Notes under the pieces: model-generated
Seen by the model: the letters and a program-made list of their open reading frames with translations, nothing else
Told to the model about the DNA's origin: nothing
Database searches by the model: none
DNA from: an uncultured Bacteroidales bacterium
GTDB lineage: Bacteria; Bacteroidota; Bacteroidia; Bacteroidales; Paludibacteraceae
DNA: 5,837 nt
Direction: 5' to 3'
Assembly (NCBI GenBank): GCA_946405045.1
Contig: CAMJFV010000142.1
Location: 1-5,837, forward strand
Shown: in pieces, positions 1-5,130 of the stretch
Layout of the letters: each line of letters begins with the position of its first letter
Position numbering within the stretch: position 1 is the first letter of the stretch
Position numbers and translations under genes: made by a program

Positions 1-62
1 GATGATTATAAATTACTACCTTATTTACAATTTGATCGTTGTTTTTGTACAACTTATTTGTC

Positions 63-83
63 GGAGTTATAGGGGGAGTTATA
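63..83. repeat. Short tandem repeat GGAGTTATA, period 12
   Basis: GGAGTTATA occurs at 63-71 and again at 75-83, separated by GGG, giving a 12-base period. It lies in the non-coding stretch beyond the terminator at 118-154. Two direct half-sites one helical turn and a bit apart could be a binding site for a regulator of a gene to the left, but two copies of a 9-mer are also compatible with chance duplication. No function is claimed. Confidence 0.35.
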
Positions 84-117
84 TAAGAATTTCATGCCAG
101 ATTTGGCAAAAAATTCC

Positions 118-154
118 AAAAAAAAATGGAGATGTGATTATTCACGTCTCCATT
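118..154 (-). terminator. Intrinsic terminator of the minus-strand secreted-protein gene
   Basis: Read on the minus strand, a long stem (positions 154-125, arms built on AATGGAGA and TCTCCATT, continued by TCACG/TGTGA with one G-U pair) closes a 4-base loop (138-141). It runs straight into nine consecutive T (126-118). The stem begins about 23 bases after the stop codon of the gene at 178-561, the expected place for a Rho-independent terminator. The plus-strand side of the stem is followed by a T-rich stretch (154-162), so it may also work weakly in the other direction for something left of the window. Confidence 0.9.
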
Positions 155-177
155 ATATTTTTATCATTGTCAACCTT

Positions 178-561
178 TTATCTTCTATACAGATATGCCA
201 CAGCGGCATCTATCTCATCCCACATTAGACGGTTGAAATCCTCCACTTCACGTGGTGTTGGCAGAGCACCGTCTTTCTTTATACGGTTGAGAGCTGCGAA
301 TCTCGACATGATTTTGTCGGAACAGATCACCTTTGCGATGTATGCTTTCTCCTCATTATCGATAAGGAGGACGTCGGGATACCAATTTGAAAGCTGGTAC
401 CAGTTGTTTTCTATCCATCCCTGATTGCGGAAGTAGTTGCGGTTAGCTTCTGCAATCTGCTGCAGACCATTGTCGTAACGGTTCTGGTCGAAACCCTGTG
501 CGGAGATAGAAGCTAGTCCGCAAAACAGAGTAAGTATCAATAAAACTATACCTTTTTTCAT
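178..561 (-). CDS. Small secreted protein of unknown function
   Basis: A 127-residue protein that I do not recognise. Residues 1-21 form a clear Sec signal peptide: Lys-Lys at the start, a hydrophobic core (about 4-18), and Ser-Ile-Ser-Ala before Gln22, fitting signal peptidase I. Cys14 is not in a lipobox, so it is not a lipoprotein. The mature part of about 106 residues is hydrophilic, has no further membrane segment, and is rich in Asn, Trp and Tyr around residues 41-62 (two NWY triplets). The C-terminal half (about 70-127) looks helical and charged and ends in Arg-Arg. It should lie in the periplasm or outside the cell. The frame is open upstream to 666, but the ATG at 561 is chosen because the signal peptide begins exactly there and the upstream part would bury it. 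The gene is alone on its strand, with its own terminator, and divergent from the argH operon. That it is a real gene is well supported; its role is unknown. Confidence 0.85.
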   Translation of the reverse strand: MKKGIVLLILTLFCGLASISAQGFDQNRYDNGLQQIAEANRNYFRNQGWIENNWYQLSNWYPDVLLIDNEEKAYIAKVICSDKIMSRFAALNRIKKDGALPTPREVEDFNRLMWDEIDAAVAYLYRR

Positions 562-653
562 AGCAGTAAAATTTACGTTTTCCAAATCTTCTGCAAAGTA
601 AAGAAAAATAGTGCAGAGAGAAATCAGATTTAGTTTTTTTAACCTTATTATAA

Positions 654-661
654 CAAAATTA
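654..661 (-). promoter_or_regulatory. Candidate -7 promoter element for the secreted-protein gene
   Basis: On the minus strand positions 661-654 read TAATTTTG, an exact match to the Bacteroides -7 consensus TAnnTTTG. No TTTG is seen at the usual -33 distance (about 19-21 bases further upstream), so the match is half a promoter. Use of this site would give a leader of roughly 85-90 bases before the ATG at 561. A poorer -7-like match (TTACTTTG at 601-594, minus strand) lies closer to the gene and is an alternative. Confidence 0.4.
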
Positions 662-680
662 TACAATTCGTTTCCGATTT

Positions 681-709
681 GTTCCGCTCATTTTATGTGC
701 TTGCGGAAC
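681..709. repeat. Inverted repeat GTTCCGC/GCGGAAC
   Basis: Perfect 7-base arms GTTCCGC (681-687) and GCGGAAC (703-709) flank a 15-base loop. These are the most GC-rich bases in the gap. There is no T-tract after the stem on either strand, so it does not look like a terminator. On the minus strand it sits just upstream of the candidate -7 element at 654-661, a location that would suit an operator. That role is inferred from position only. Confidence 0.45.
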
Positions 710-794
710 TATAAAATTAAACAGAAAACAGCAAGCTTGGAAAACTCACAAACAAGTTTGTTTTAGAAAACCCATAACGGAAAAAACAAACAGT

Positions 795-844
795 AGAAAA
801 CCCCAAGTTTTCTTATGTTTTATTTTCTGCGTTGGGCTGTTTTC
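795..844. repeat. Two mutually exclusive stem-loops sharing one arm
   Basis: AGAAAAC (795-801) pairs perfectly with GTTTTCT (807-813) around a 5-base loop CCCAA. The same arm plus the loop (796-806) can instead pair with TTGGG (832-836) and GTTTTC (839-844), giving 6 plus 5 base pairs with a 2-base bulge and a 25-base loop. The second fold is longer, the first more compact. Only the base complementarity is certain; whether the region is transcribed is not known, and the candidate promoters on each side lie outside it. Confidence 0.4.
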
Positions 845-845
845 A

Positions 846-861
846 ATGTCACATGTGACAT
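846..861. promoter_or_regulatory. Perfect 16-base palindrome, putative operator
   Basis: The 16 bases centred between 853 and 854 (ATGTCACATGTGACAT) are identical to their own reverse complement. The core holds TCACA and TGTGA back to back, which is the opposite order from a CRP-type site, so I do not call it CRP/FNR. It has the form of a binding site for a dimeric regulator. It lies about 130 bases upstream of the candidate promoter of the argH operon and about 285 bases from the start of the divergent gene, so its target is unclear. Confidence 0.5.
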
Positions 862-920
862 ATTTTCCAGCACCGACAACGAAGTTGTTTTGTATAGGTG
901 CGTTTTCTGTTAGGATAATA

Positions 921-955
921 ATTTAGCATTTAGCATTTCTAATTTTTAATTTTCT
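921..955. repeat. Five tandem heptamers of form ATTTnnn
   Basis: From 921 the sequence reads as five consecutive 7-base units beginning with ATTT: ATTTAGC, ATTTAGC, ATTTCTA, ATTTTTA and ATTTTCT. The first two are identical; the others keep only the ATTT start. It lies 40-70 bases upstream of the candidate promoter of the next operon, where AT-rich phased tracts could act as an upstream element or bend DNA. It may equally be degenerate slippage of an AT-rich stretch. Confidence 0.4.
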
Positions 956-993
956 TGTCTTTCTCTTGCCAATTCGGCTATTTTTTGGGCACA

Positions 994-1029
994 TACTTTT
1001 GTTATATAAAAAAAATTATGCGTAATTTG
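994..1029 (+). promoter_or_regulatory. Candidate promoter of the argH-rsfS-ftsH operon
   Basis: TACTTTTG at 994-1001 exactly matches the Bacteroides -7 consensus TAnnTTTG, with no good -33 TTTG at the right distance upstream; it would give a leader of about 50 bases. Alternatively the TTTG at 998-1001 could be the -33 element for a weaker -7 box at 1022-1029 (GTAATTTG), with a 20-base spacer that fits the usual spacing. The two readings are exclusive. Either places the start of transcription shortly before the ATG at 1060. Confidence 0.45.
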
Positions 1030-1059
1030 CAGTATAATTGTGTATAATAAGATAAGAAT

Positions 1060-1242
1060 ATGGATCAATTGAAGAGAAGCCTAGGGGCTATTTTAGTTTT
1101 ATTGGGAGTTATTTTGTTGGCTATTTACAGCTTTGCAGAGTTGACAAATAACGCTATTTTGGTAGTTGCAGCTATTTTGTTTGTTGCTGGTATCGGATCT
1201 TACATCTTCCTTAATAAGAAATTCATCGGAAACGGTAAGTAA
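1060..1242 (+). CDS. Small two-helix membrane protein of unknown function
   Basis: A 60-residue protein made almost wholly of two predicted transmembrane helices, about residues 8-25 and 32-51, joined by a short polar turn (about 26-31). Positive charges at both ends (Lys5, Arg6; Lys53, Lys54, Lys60) suggest that both termini face the cytoplasm. No signal peptide cleavage site or catalytic motif is seen, and I do not recognise the family. It begins at the first ATG after the candidate promoters; no Shine-Dalgarno sequence precedes it, but the leader is A/T-rich as is normal in Bacteroidota. Its stop is 26 bases before argH with no terminator between, so it is probably the first gene of the operon. 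Possible roles, all guesses, are a subunit or adaptor of a membrane complex, or a partner or substrate of the FtsH protease three genes downstream. That it is a real gene is supported by clean membrane-protein composition and operon fit. Confidence 0.75.
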   Translation: MDQLKRSLGAILVLLGVILLAIYSFAELTNNAILVVAAILFVAGIGSYIFLNKKFIGNGK

Positions 1243-1268
1243 TATCATCTCCCTTTTAAATTACGGAT

Positions 1269-2609
1269 ATGGCTACAAAGTTGTGGGACAAAGGCAAGGC
1301 TACAAACGCAGAGATTGAGAAGTTTACGGTTGGCAAAGACCGTGAGATGGATTTGTACTTGGCTGAGTGTGATGTGTTGGGCTCAATGGCTCATATCACT
1401 ATGTTGGAGTCGATTGGCTTGATCGCCAAAGACGAACTTCCTGTGTTGCTTGCGGAACTGAAGAATATTTATTTGGCCGCACATCGTGGAGAATTTGTAA
1501 TTGAAGAGGGGATAGAGGATGTTCATTCTCAGGTGGAGCTTATGCTCACACGTAAGCTTGGCGACTTGGGAAAGAAGATCCACAGTGGCCGTTCACGTAA
1601 CGACCAAGTGCTTGTCGACATGAAATTGTGGACAAGAGAGCAGATCAAGAGTGTGGTTGAGGCTGTTGAGGGTCTGTTTAATGTGTTGATTCAGCAGAGT
1701 GAGAAGTATAAGAATGTGCTTCTTCCAGGTTACACTCATTTGCAGATTGCGATGCCTTCGTCGTTCGGACTATGGTTTGGCGCATACGCAGAGAGTCTTG
1801 CCGACGATATGGAACTTCTACTTTCGGCATGGAAGGTGACTAACAGAAATCCTCTGGGATCAGCAGCAGGTTATGGTTCGTCGTTCCCTTTGAACCGTCA
1901 GATGACGACAGAGTTGTTGGGATTTGACACTATGGACTATAATGTGGTATACGCGCAGATGTGTCGTGGTAAGATGGAGAAGACTGTGTCATTCGCATTG
2001 GCAGGTATTGCAGCCACTCTATCAAAATTGGCTTTCGACGCATGTATGTTCACGTCGCAGAATTTTGGATTCATCAAACTTCCAGACGAGTGCACAACAG
2101 GATCAAGCATCATGCCACACAAGAAGAATCCAGACGTATTTGAGTTGACTCGTGCTAAATGCAACAAAATCCAGAGTCTACCTCAGCAGATAATGATGCT
2201 TATCAATAATCTACCAAGCGGATATTTCCGTGACTTGCAGATTATTAAAGAGGTGTTCATGCCATCATTCGGCGAATTGTTGGATTGTATCAAGATGACC
2301 ACACATATCATGTCTGATGTGAAAATCAACGAGCATATTCTTGATGATCCAAAATATGATTTCATTTTCAGTGTGGAAGAGGTCAACCGTTTGGCTCTTG
2401 AAGGAATGCCATTCAGAGACGCTTACAAGAAAGTGGGATTGCAATGTGAGGCTGGAGAGTTCAAGCCAAACAAGAATATCCACCACACACATCAGGGTAG
2501 CATAGGAAACCTTTGCAACGACGGAATTACAGCACTTATGAATAAGACTATTTCAGAGTTTAATTTCGATAAGGTTGAAGAGGCAAAAAAGAAATTATTG
2601 GCAATATAA
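1269..2609 (+). CDS. argH: Argininosuccinate lyase
   Basis: Cytoplasmic enzyme that splits argininosuccinate into arginine and fumarate, the last step of arginine synthesis. The 446-residue protein belongs to the fumarase/aspartase superfamily and is close to the usual length of about 450-470. Visible hallmarks are the HSGRSRNDQ motif (residues 105-113), the GYTHLQ motif with the active-site histidine (154-159, His157), and the superfamily signature GSSIMPHKKN (278-287) with the serine pair 279-280, one of which is the catalytic base in this family. The long helical middle section that builds the tetramer core lies between and after these. In the N-terminus, KLWDKG replaces the LWGGRF of many proteobacterial enzymes, and the GYTHLQIAMPSSFG stretch is typical of Bacteroidales ArgH as I recall it. 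The ATG at 1269 gives the expected N-terminus. All key motifs are intact, so it should be active. It lies 26 bases after the small membrane protein gene and 12 before rsfS. No other arginine gene and no recognisable arginine-repressor site is in the window. Confidence 0.97.
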   Translation: MATKLWDKGKATNAEIEKFTVGKDREMDLYLAECDVLGSMAHITMLESIGLIAKDELPVLLAELKNIYLAAHRGEFVIEEGIEDVHSQVELMLTRKLGDLGKKIHSGRSRNDQVLVDMKLWTREQIKSVVEAVEGLFNVLIQQSEKYKNVLLPGYTHLQIAMPSSFGLWFGAYAESLADDMELLLSAWKVTNRNPLGSAAGYGSSFPLNRQMTTELLGFDTMDYNVVYAQMCRGKMEKTVSFALAGIAATLSKLAFDACMFTSQNFGFIKLPDECTTGSSIMPHKKNPDVFELTRAKCNKIQSLPQQIMMLINNLPSGYFRDLQIIKEVFMPSFGELLDCIKMTTHIMSDVKINEHILDDPKYDFIFSVEEVNRLALEGMPFRDAYKKVGLQCEAGEFKPNKNIHHTHQGSIGNLCNDGITALMNKTISEFNFDKVEEAKKKLLAI

Positions 2610-2621
2610 ACAAAGAATTTA

Positions 2622-2984
2622 ATGACAGTAGACACAAAGACTATTATTCAGAAGATAGTTGAGGGAATGCAGGAACGAAAGGCTAAGAAAATCGTTACTG
2701 TAGATATGACTGAGTTGGAAAACTACAGCTGTCCGTACTTCGTGATTTGTGAAGGTAATTCGACCACTCACGTCGTTAGCATCGCTGATTCCGTGAAACA
2801 TTATGTTAGAAGTGAGTTGAAGGTTCATTTTATCGTAGCGGATGGTTATGAGAATGGTCAGTGGATTGCTATCGATTATGGAGAAATCATTGTTCACGTT
2901 ATGCTTCCGGAAATGCGTGAGTTTTATCGCATAGAGGAGCTATGGGAAGACGCGAAGATAACAGAAATACCTGATTTAGATTAA
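2622..2984 (+). CDS. rsfS: Ribosomal silencing factor RsfS
   Basis: RsfS (Iojap/YbeB family) binds ribosomal protein uL14 on the large subunit and blocks joining of the two subunits, lowering translation when nutrients run short. The 120-residue protein is the normal size for the family. Recognisable features are the central CPYFVICEGNSTTHV stretch (37-51), which matches the family's DYFVIxSGNSxxHV, and the run WIAIDYGEIIVHVM (81-94) followed by REFYRIEELWEDA (99-111), corresponding to the conserved W-x3-DYG-x3-VH and REFY-x-LE-x-LW blocks. It is a soluble cytoplasmic protein without signal peptide. The gene sits 12 bases after argH and only 5 bases before ftsH, so translational coupling is likely. 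Linkage of rsfS to ftsH is common in Bacteroidota. The start at 2622 fits the family N-terminus, in which a short helix precedes the fold. Confidence 0.95.
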   Translation: MTVDTKTIIQKIVEGMQERKAKKIVTVDMTELENYSCPYFVICEGNSTTHVVSIADSVKHYVRSELKVHFIVADGYENGQWIAIDYGEIIVHVMLPEMREFYRIEELWEDAKITEIPDLD

Positions 2985-2989
2985 ATTAT

Positions 2990-5023
2990 ATGGCCCAAGA
3001 AAGTAACAATAAACCAAAGATGCCAAATTTCAAGTCATCATCAGGCCTTTATTGGCTGTATGGCTTGGTGGCGATCTTTTTGGTTGGAATTTATTTTTCA
3101 GACGACAATCATTCAGCAAAGGAGATTGGCTACAACGAGATCAAGTATCTTGTGGAAACCAATTCTGTCTCTAAAATCACCGTCATCACAAACGACAAAT
3201 ATGCTGAGGCTACAGTAAAGGAGGGCAAAATGCGTAACGCATTCGGTTCCGACTCTACAAAATATGCCGCTAATCCTAAGGTTCATGTGAAGATACCTTC
3301 AGCAGATCGTTTCACGGAGGATTTGACAGAGTGGCAGAAAGAGGATGGAGTCGAAAAGGTAGACCTTACATTTACGGAAGACAGCAGTATGTTTGAGGGA
3401 TTCCTTTACACATTCGGTCCGTTCATCTTGCTTATATTCTTCTGGATGTTCATCATGCAAAGAATGGGTGGCGGAGGAGCAGGTCCCGGTGGCGTGTTCA
3501 ACGTAGGAAAGAGTAAGGCCCAACTATTTGATAAAGGAAACAATCCTAACAAGGTGACTTTCAAAGATGTAGCTGGATTAAGTGAGGCTAAACAGGAGGT
3601 CGAGGAGATTGTGGAATTCCTTAAGAATCCAGCCCGCTATACAGAACTTGGAGGTAAGATTCCAAAAGGAGCTATCCTTGTTGGCCCTCCGGGAACAGGT
3701 AAGACTCTTCTTGCAAAGGCTGTGGCTGGTGAGGCTGATGTGCCATTCTTCTCTCTATCAGGTTCTGATTTCGTGGAGATGTTTGTCGGTGTGGGAGCAA
3801 GCCGTGTAAGAGATTTGTTCCGTCAGGCAAAAGAGAAGGCTCCATGTATCATATTTATCGACGAGATTGATGCCATCGGTAGAGCTCGAGGCAAGAATGC
3901 AAGCATGGGCGGTGGCAACGATGAGCGTGAAAGCACTCTTAACCAGTTGCTTACAGAGATGGATGGATTCGGCACAAACTCTGGTGTCATCCTATTGGCT
4001 GCGACAAACCGCGTCGACATTCTTGATAAGGCATTGGTCCGTGCCGGACGTTTCGACCGTCAGATTCACGTTGATCTTCCGGATGTTCATGATAGAAAGG
4101 CAATTTTCAATGTCCATTTGTCAAAATTGAAACTTGCGGATGATATTGATGTTGATTTCTTGTCACGTCAGACTCCTGGATTCAGTGGAGCGGATATAGC
4201 TAACGTCTGCAACGAGGCAGCTTTGATAGCCGCTCGTCGCAACAAGACAAGAGTTGATAAAGAGGATTTCTTGAGTGCTGTCGACAGAATTATCGGTGGA
4301 TTGGAGAAGAAAAACAAGATTTTCACTCGCGACGAGAAGTGGGCTGTCGCTGTGCACGAGGCAGGACACGCCACAATAAGCTGGATGCTTCAATATGCTG
4401 ATCCATTGGTGAAGGTGACAATCGTTCCACGAGGAATGGCGCTCGGTGCGGCATGGTATTTGCCTGAAGAGCGACAATTGATAACTAAAGAGAATCTTCT
4501 CGACAAAATGTGTTCTCTTCTTGGAGGACGTGCTGCGGAAGAGCTGGTTCTTGGCACAATAGGCACGGGTGCTGTAAATGATTTGGAGCGAAGCACTAAG
4601 CAGGCATACGCTATGGTGGCTTATTATGGTATGAGCGACAAACTTACAAACTTGTGTTATTACGATTCTCAGGCTGATTACTCATTTACAAAACCATACT
4701 CAGAAGAGACGGCAAAGGTTATAGATGATGAGGTCAAGGCATTGATTAATAATCAATATGAGCGAGCAAAACAGGTGCTTCGTGAAAATGCTGAAGGTCA
4801 TCGCAAGCTGGCGGAGATATTGTTTGAGCGAGAGGTGATTTTTGCTGACGACGTAGAAAAGATCTTTGGTAAACGTAAATGGGAGTCACGTAGTGATGAG
4901 CTTATGCGTGAGAACGAATCTGGCAAGGAGGAGAAAATAGAAGAGTCTTCTGTCGCAGATGAGAATCATGAAGAAAACAAAGAGATTCCAGAAGTAGACG
5001 TAGAGAAACCAAAAGAAGATTAA
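2990..5023 (+). CDS. ftsH: ATP-dependent zinc metalloprotease FtsH
   Basis: Membrane-anchored hexameric AAA+ protease that unfolds and degrades misfolded membrane proteins and short-lived regulators. The 677-residue protein has, in order: a short cytoplasmic N-terminus, a first membrane helix (about 19-36), a periplasmic domain (about 37-138), a second helix (about 139-157), a glycine-rich linker (160-168), and the AAA module. The AAA module carries Walker A GPPGTGKT (232-239), the pore-loop region FVEMFVGVGA (261-270), Walker B IIFIDE (287-292), and the second region of homology (about 338-358) with the arginine-finger stretch RAGRFDR. The M41 protease domain has HEAGH (456-460), in which the two histidines bind zinc and Glu457 is catalytic, and Asp531 in the NDLERSTK stretch as the likely third zinc ligand. 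All catalytic residues are present. The last 40 or so residues (about 636-677) are a highly acidic, probably disordered tail. It starts 5 bases after rsfS and is followed by a strong terminator, so it is the last gene of the operon. Confidence 0.98.
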   Translation: MAQESNNKPKMPNFKSSSGLYWLYGLVAIFLVGIYFSDDNHSAKEIGYNEIKYLVETNSVSKITVITNDKYAEATVKEGKMRNAFGSDSTKYAANPKVHVKIPSADRFTEDLTEWQKEDGVEKVDLTFTEDSSMFEGFLYTFGPFILLIFFWMFIMQRMGGGGAGPGGVFNVGKSKAQLFDKGNNPNKVTFKDVAGLSEAKQEVEEIVEFLKNPARYTELGGKIPKGAILVGPPGTGKTLLAKAVAGEADVPFFSLSGSDFVEMFVGVGASRVRDLFRQAKEKAPCIIFIDEIDAIGRARGKNASMGGGNDERESTLNQLLTEMDGFGTNSGVILLAATNRVDILDKALVRAGRFDRQIHVDLPDVHDRKAIFNVHLSKLKLADDIDVDFLSRQTPGFSGADIANVCNEAALIAARRNKTRVDKEDFLSAVDRIIGGLEKKNKIFTRDEKWAVAVHEAGHATISWMLQYADPLVKVTIVPRGMALGAAWYLPEERQLITKENLLDKMCSLLGGRAAEELVLGTIGTGAVNDLERSTKQAYAMVAYYGMSDKLTNLCYYDSQADYSFTKPYSEETAKVIDDEVKALINNQYERAKQVLRENAEGHRKLAEILFEREVIFADDVEKIFGKRKWESRSDELMRENESGKEEKIEESSVADENHEENKEIPEVDVEKPKED

Positions 5024-5028
5024 TAATT

Positions 5029-5063
5029 AGTGCGTACGCTTTTAATAGCGTATGCACTTTTTT
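5029..5063 (+). terminator. Intrinsic terminator of the argH-rsfS-ftsH operon
   Basis: A 12-base-pair stem (5029-5040 with 5047-5058, one G-U pair, arms AGTGCGTACGCT and AGCGTATGCACT) closes a 6-base loop and ends in a run of six T (5058-5063). It begins 5 bases after the ftsH stop codon. This is a textbook Rho-independent terminator and separates the operon from the outer-membrane protein gene at 5131. Confidence 0.95.
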
Positions 5064-5130
5064 ATAGATGCTTGTTAAGGACTGAACAAAAGAAGATTTA
5101 TATAATACAAACAACGAACATTTATTTTCT

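Larger units (their letters stand above)
724..907. repeat. Cluster of seven GAAAAC/GTTTTC hexamers
   Basis: GAAAAC occurs on the plus strand at 724-729, 740-745, 766-771 and 796-801, and in inverted orientation (GTTTTC) at 807-812, 839-844 and 902-907. Three of the direct copies are AGAAAAC and two extend to AGAAAACCC (765-773, 795-803). A looser copy with six A sits at 780-787. The orientation switches once, from all direct to all inverted, near 804. Spacing is irregular. A few low-complexity A-rich words are expected in AT-rich DNA, but this density is well above a rough chance estimate. Confidence 0.5.
562..1059. other. 498-base AT-rich divergent intergenic region
   Basis: No credible gene is seen here on either strand. 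The region separates the minus-strand secreted-protein gene from the plus-strand argH operon, so it should hold both promoters. It contains a 7-base-pair stem (681-709), two alternative stems sharing one arm (795-813 and 796-844), a perfect 16-base palindrome (846-861), a small stem with a GAA loop (876-888), heptamers starting with ATTT (921-955), and seven copies of GAAAAC or its complement between 724 and 907. It is much longer than the other gaps in the window. A small non-coding RNA is possible, but I see no promoter-plus-terminator pair that would define one. Confidence 0.7.

Noticed and set aside
38..53. Stem GTTGT/ACAAC with a 6-base loop
   Set aside because: Only five mostly A-T pairs and no T-tract; this is expected by chance in AT-rich DNA.
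2..424. Plus-strand open frame of 140 codons at the left edge
   Set aside because: It runs through the minus-strand terminator and opposite the secreted-protein gene, has no family resemblance, and its sequence is what the antisense of that gene would give.
562..666. Upstream extension of the minus-strand gene to an ATG at 666
   Set aside because: It would place 35 residues in front of a clear signal peptide, and the AT-rich stretch contains the candidate promoter elements.
846..861. CRP/FNR binding site
   Set aside because: The half-sites are in the reverse order (TCACA-TGTGA) with no 6-base spacer, so the palindrome does not fit the TGTGA-N6-TCACA pattern.
876..888. Stem ACAAC/GTTGT with a GAA loop
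   Set aside because: Five pairs only, with no link to a promoter or terminator; noted in the intergenic entry but not called separately.
562..1059. CRISPR array or phage attachment site in the repeat-rich gap
   Set aside because: The repeated units are only 6-9 bases with irregular spacing, and there is no tRNA, integrase or cas gene nearby.
1924..2148. Plus-strand open frame inside argH in another frame
   Set aside because: It lies wholly within well-conserved argH coding sequence and encodes a Trp/Cys/Arg-rich peptide of no recognisable type.
2619..2897. Minus-strand open frame opposite rsfS
   Set aside because: rsfS on the plus strand is a clear family match with operon spacing; the opposite frame is a shadow.
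4163..4477. Minus-strand open frame opposite the FtsH protease domain
   Set aside because: It overlaps the conserved HEAGH region of ftsH and shows no protein-like features.
5064..5130. TATAAT-like box at 5101-5106 as a promoter for the outer-membrane protein gene
   Set aside because: Bacteroidota promoters use TAnnTTTG rather than TATAAT, no -35 element lies at a suitable distance, and the stretch is simply AT-rich.
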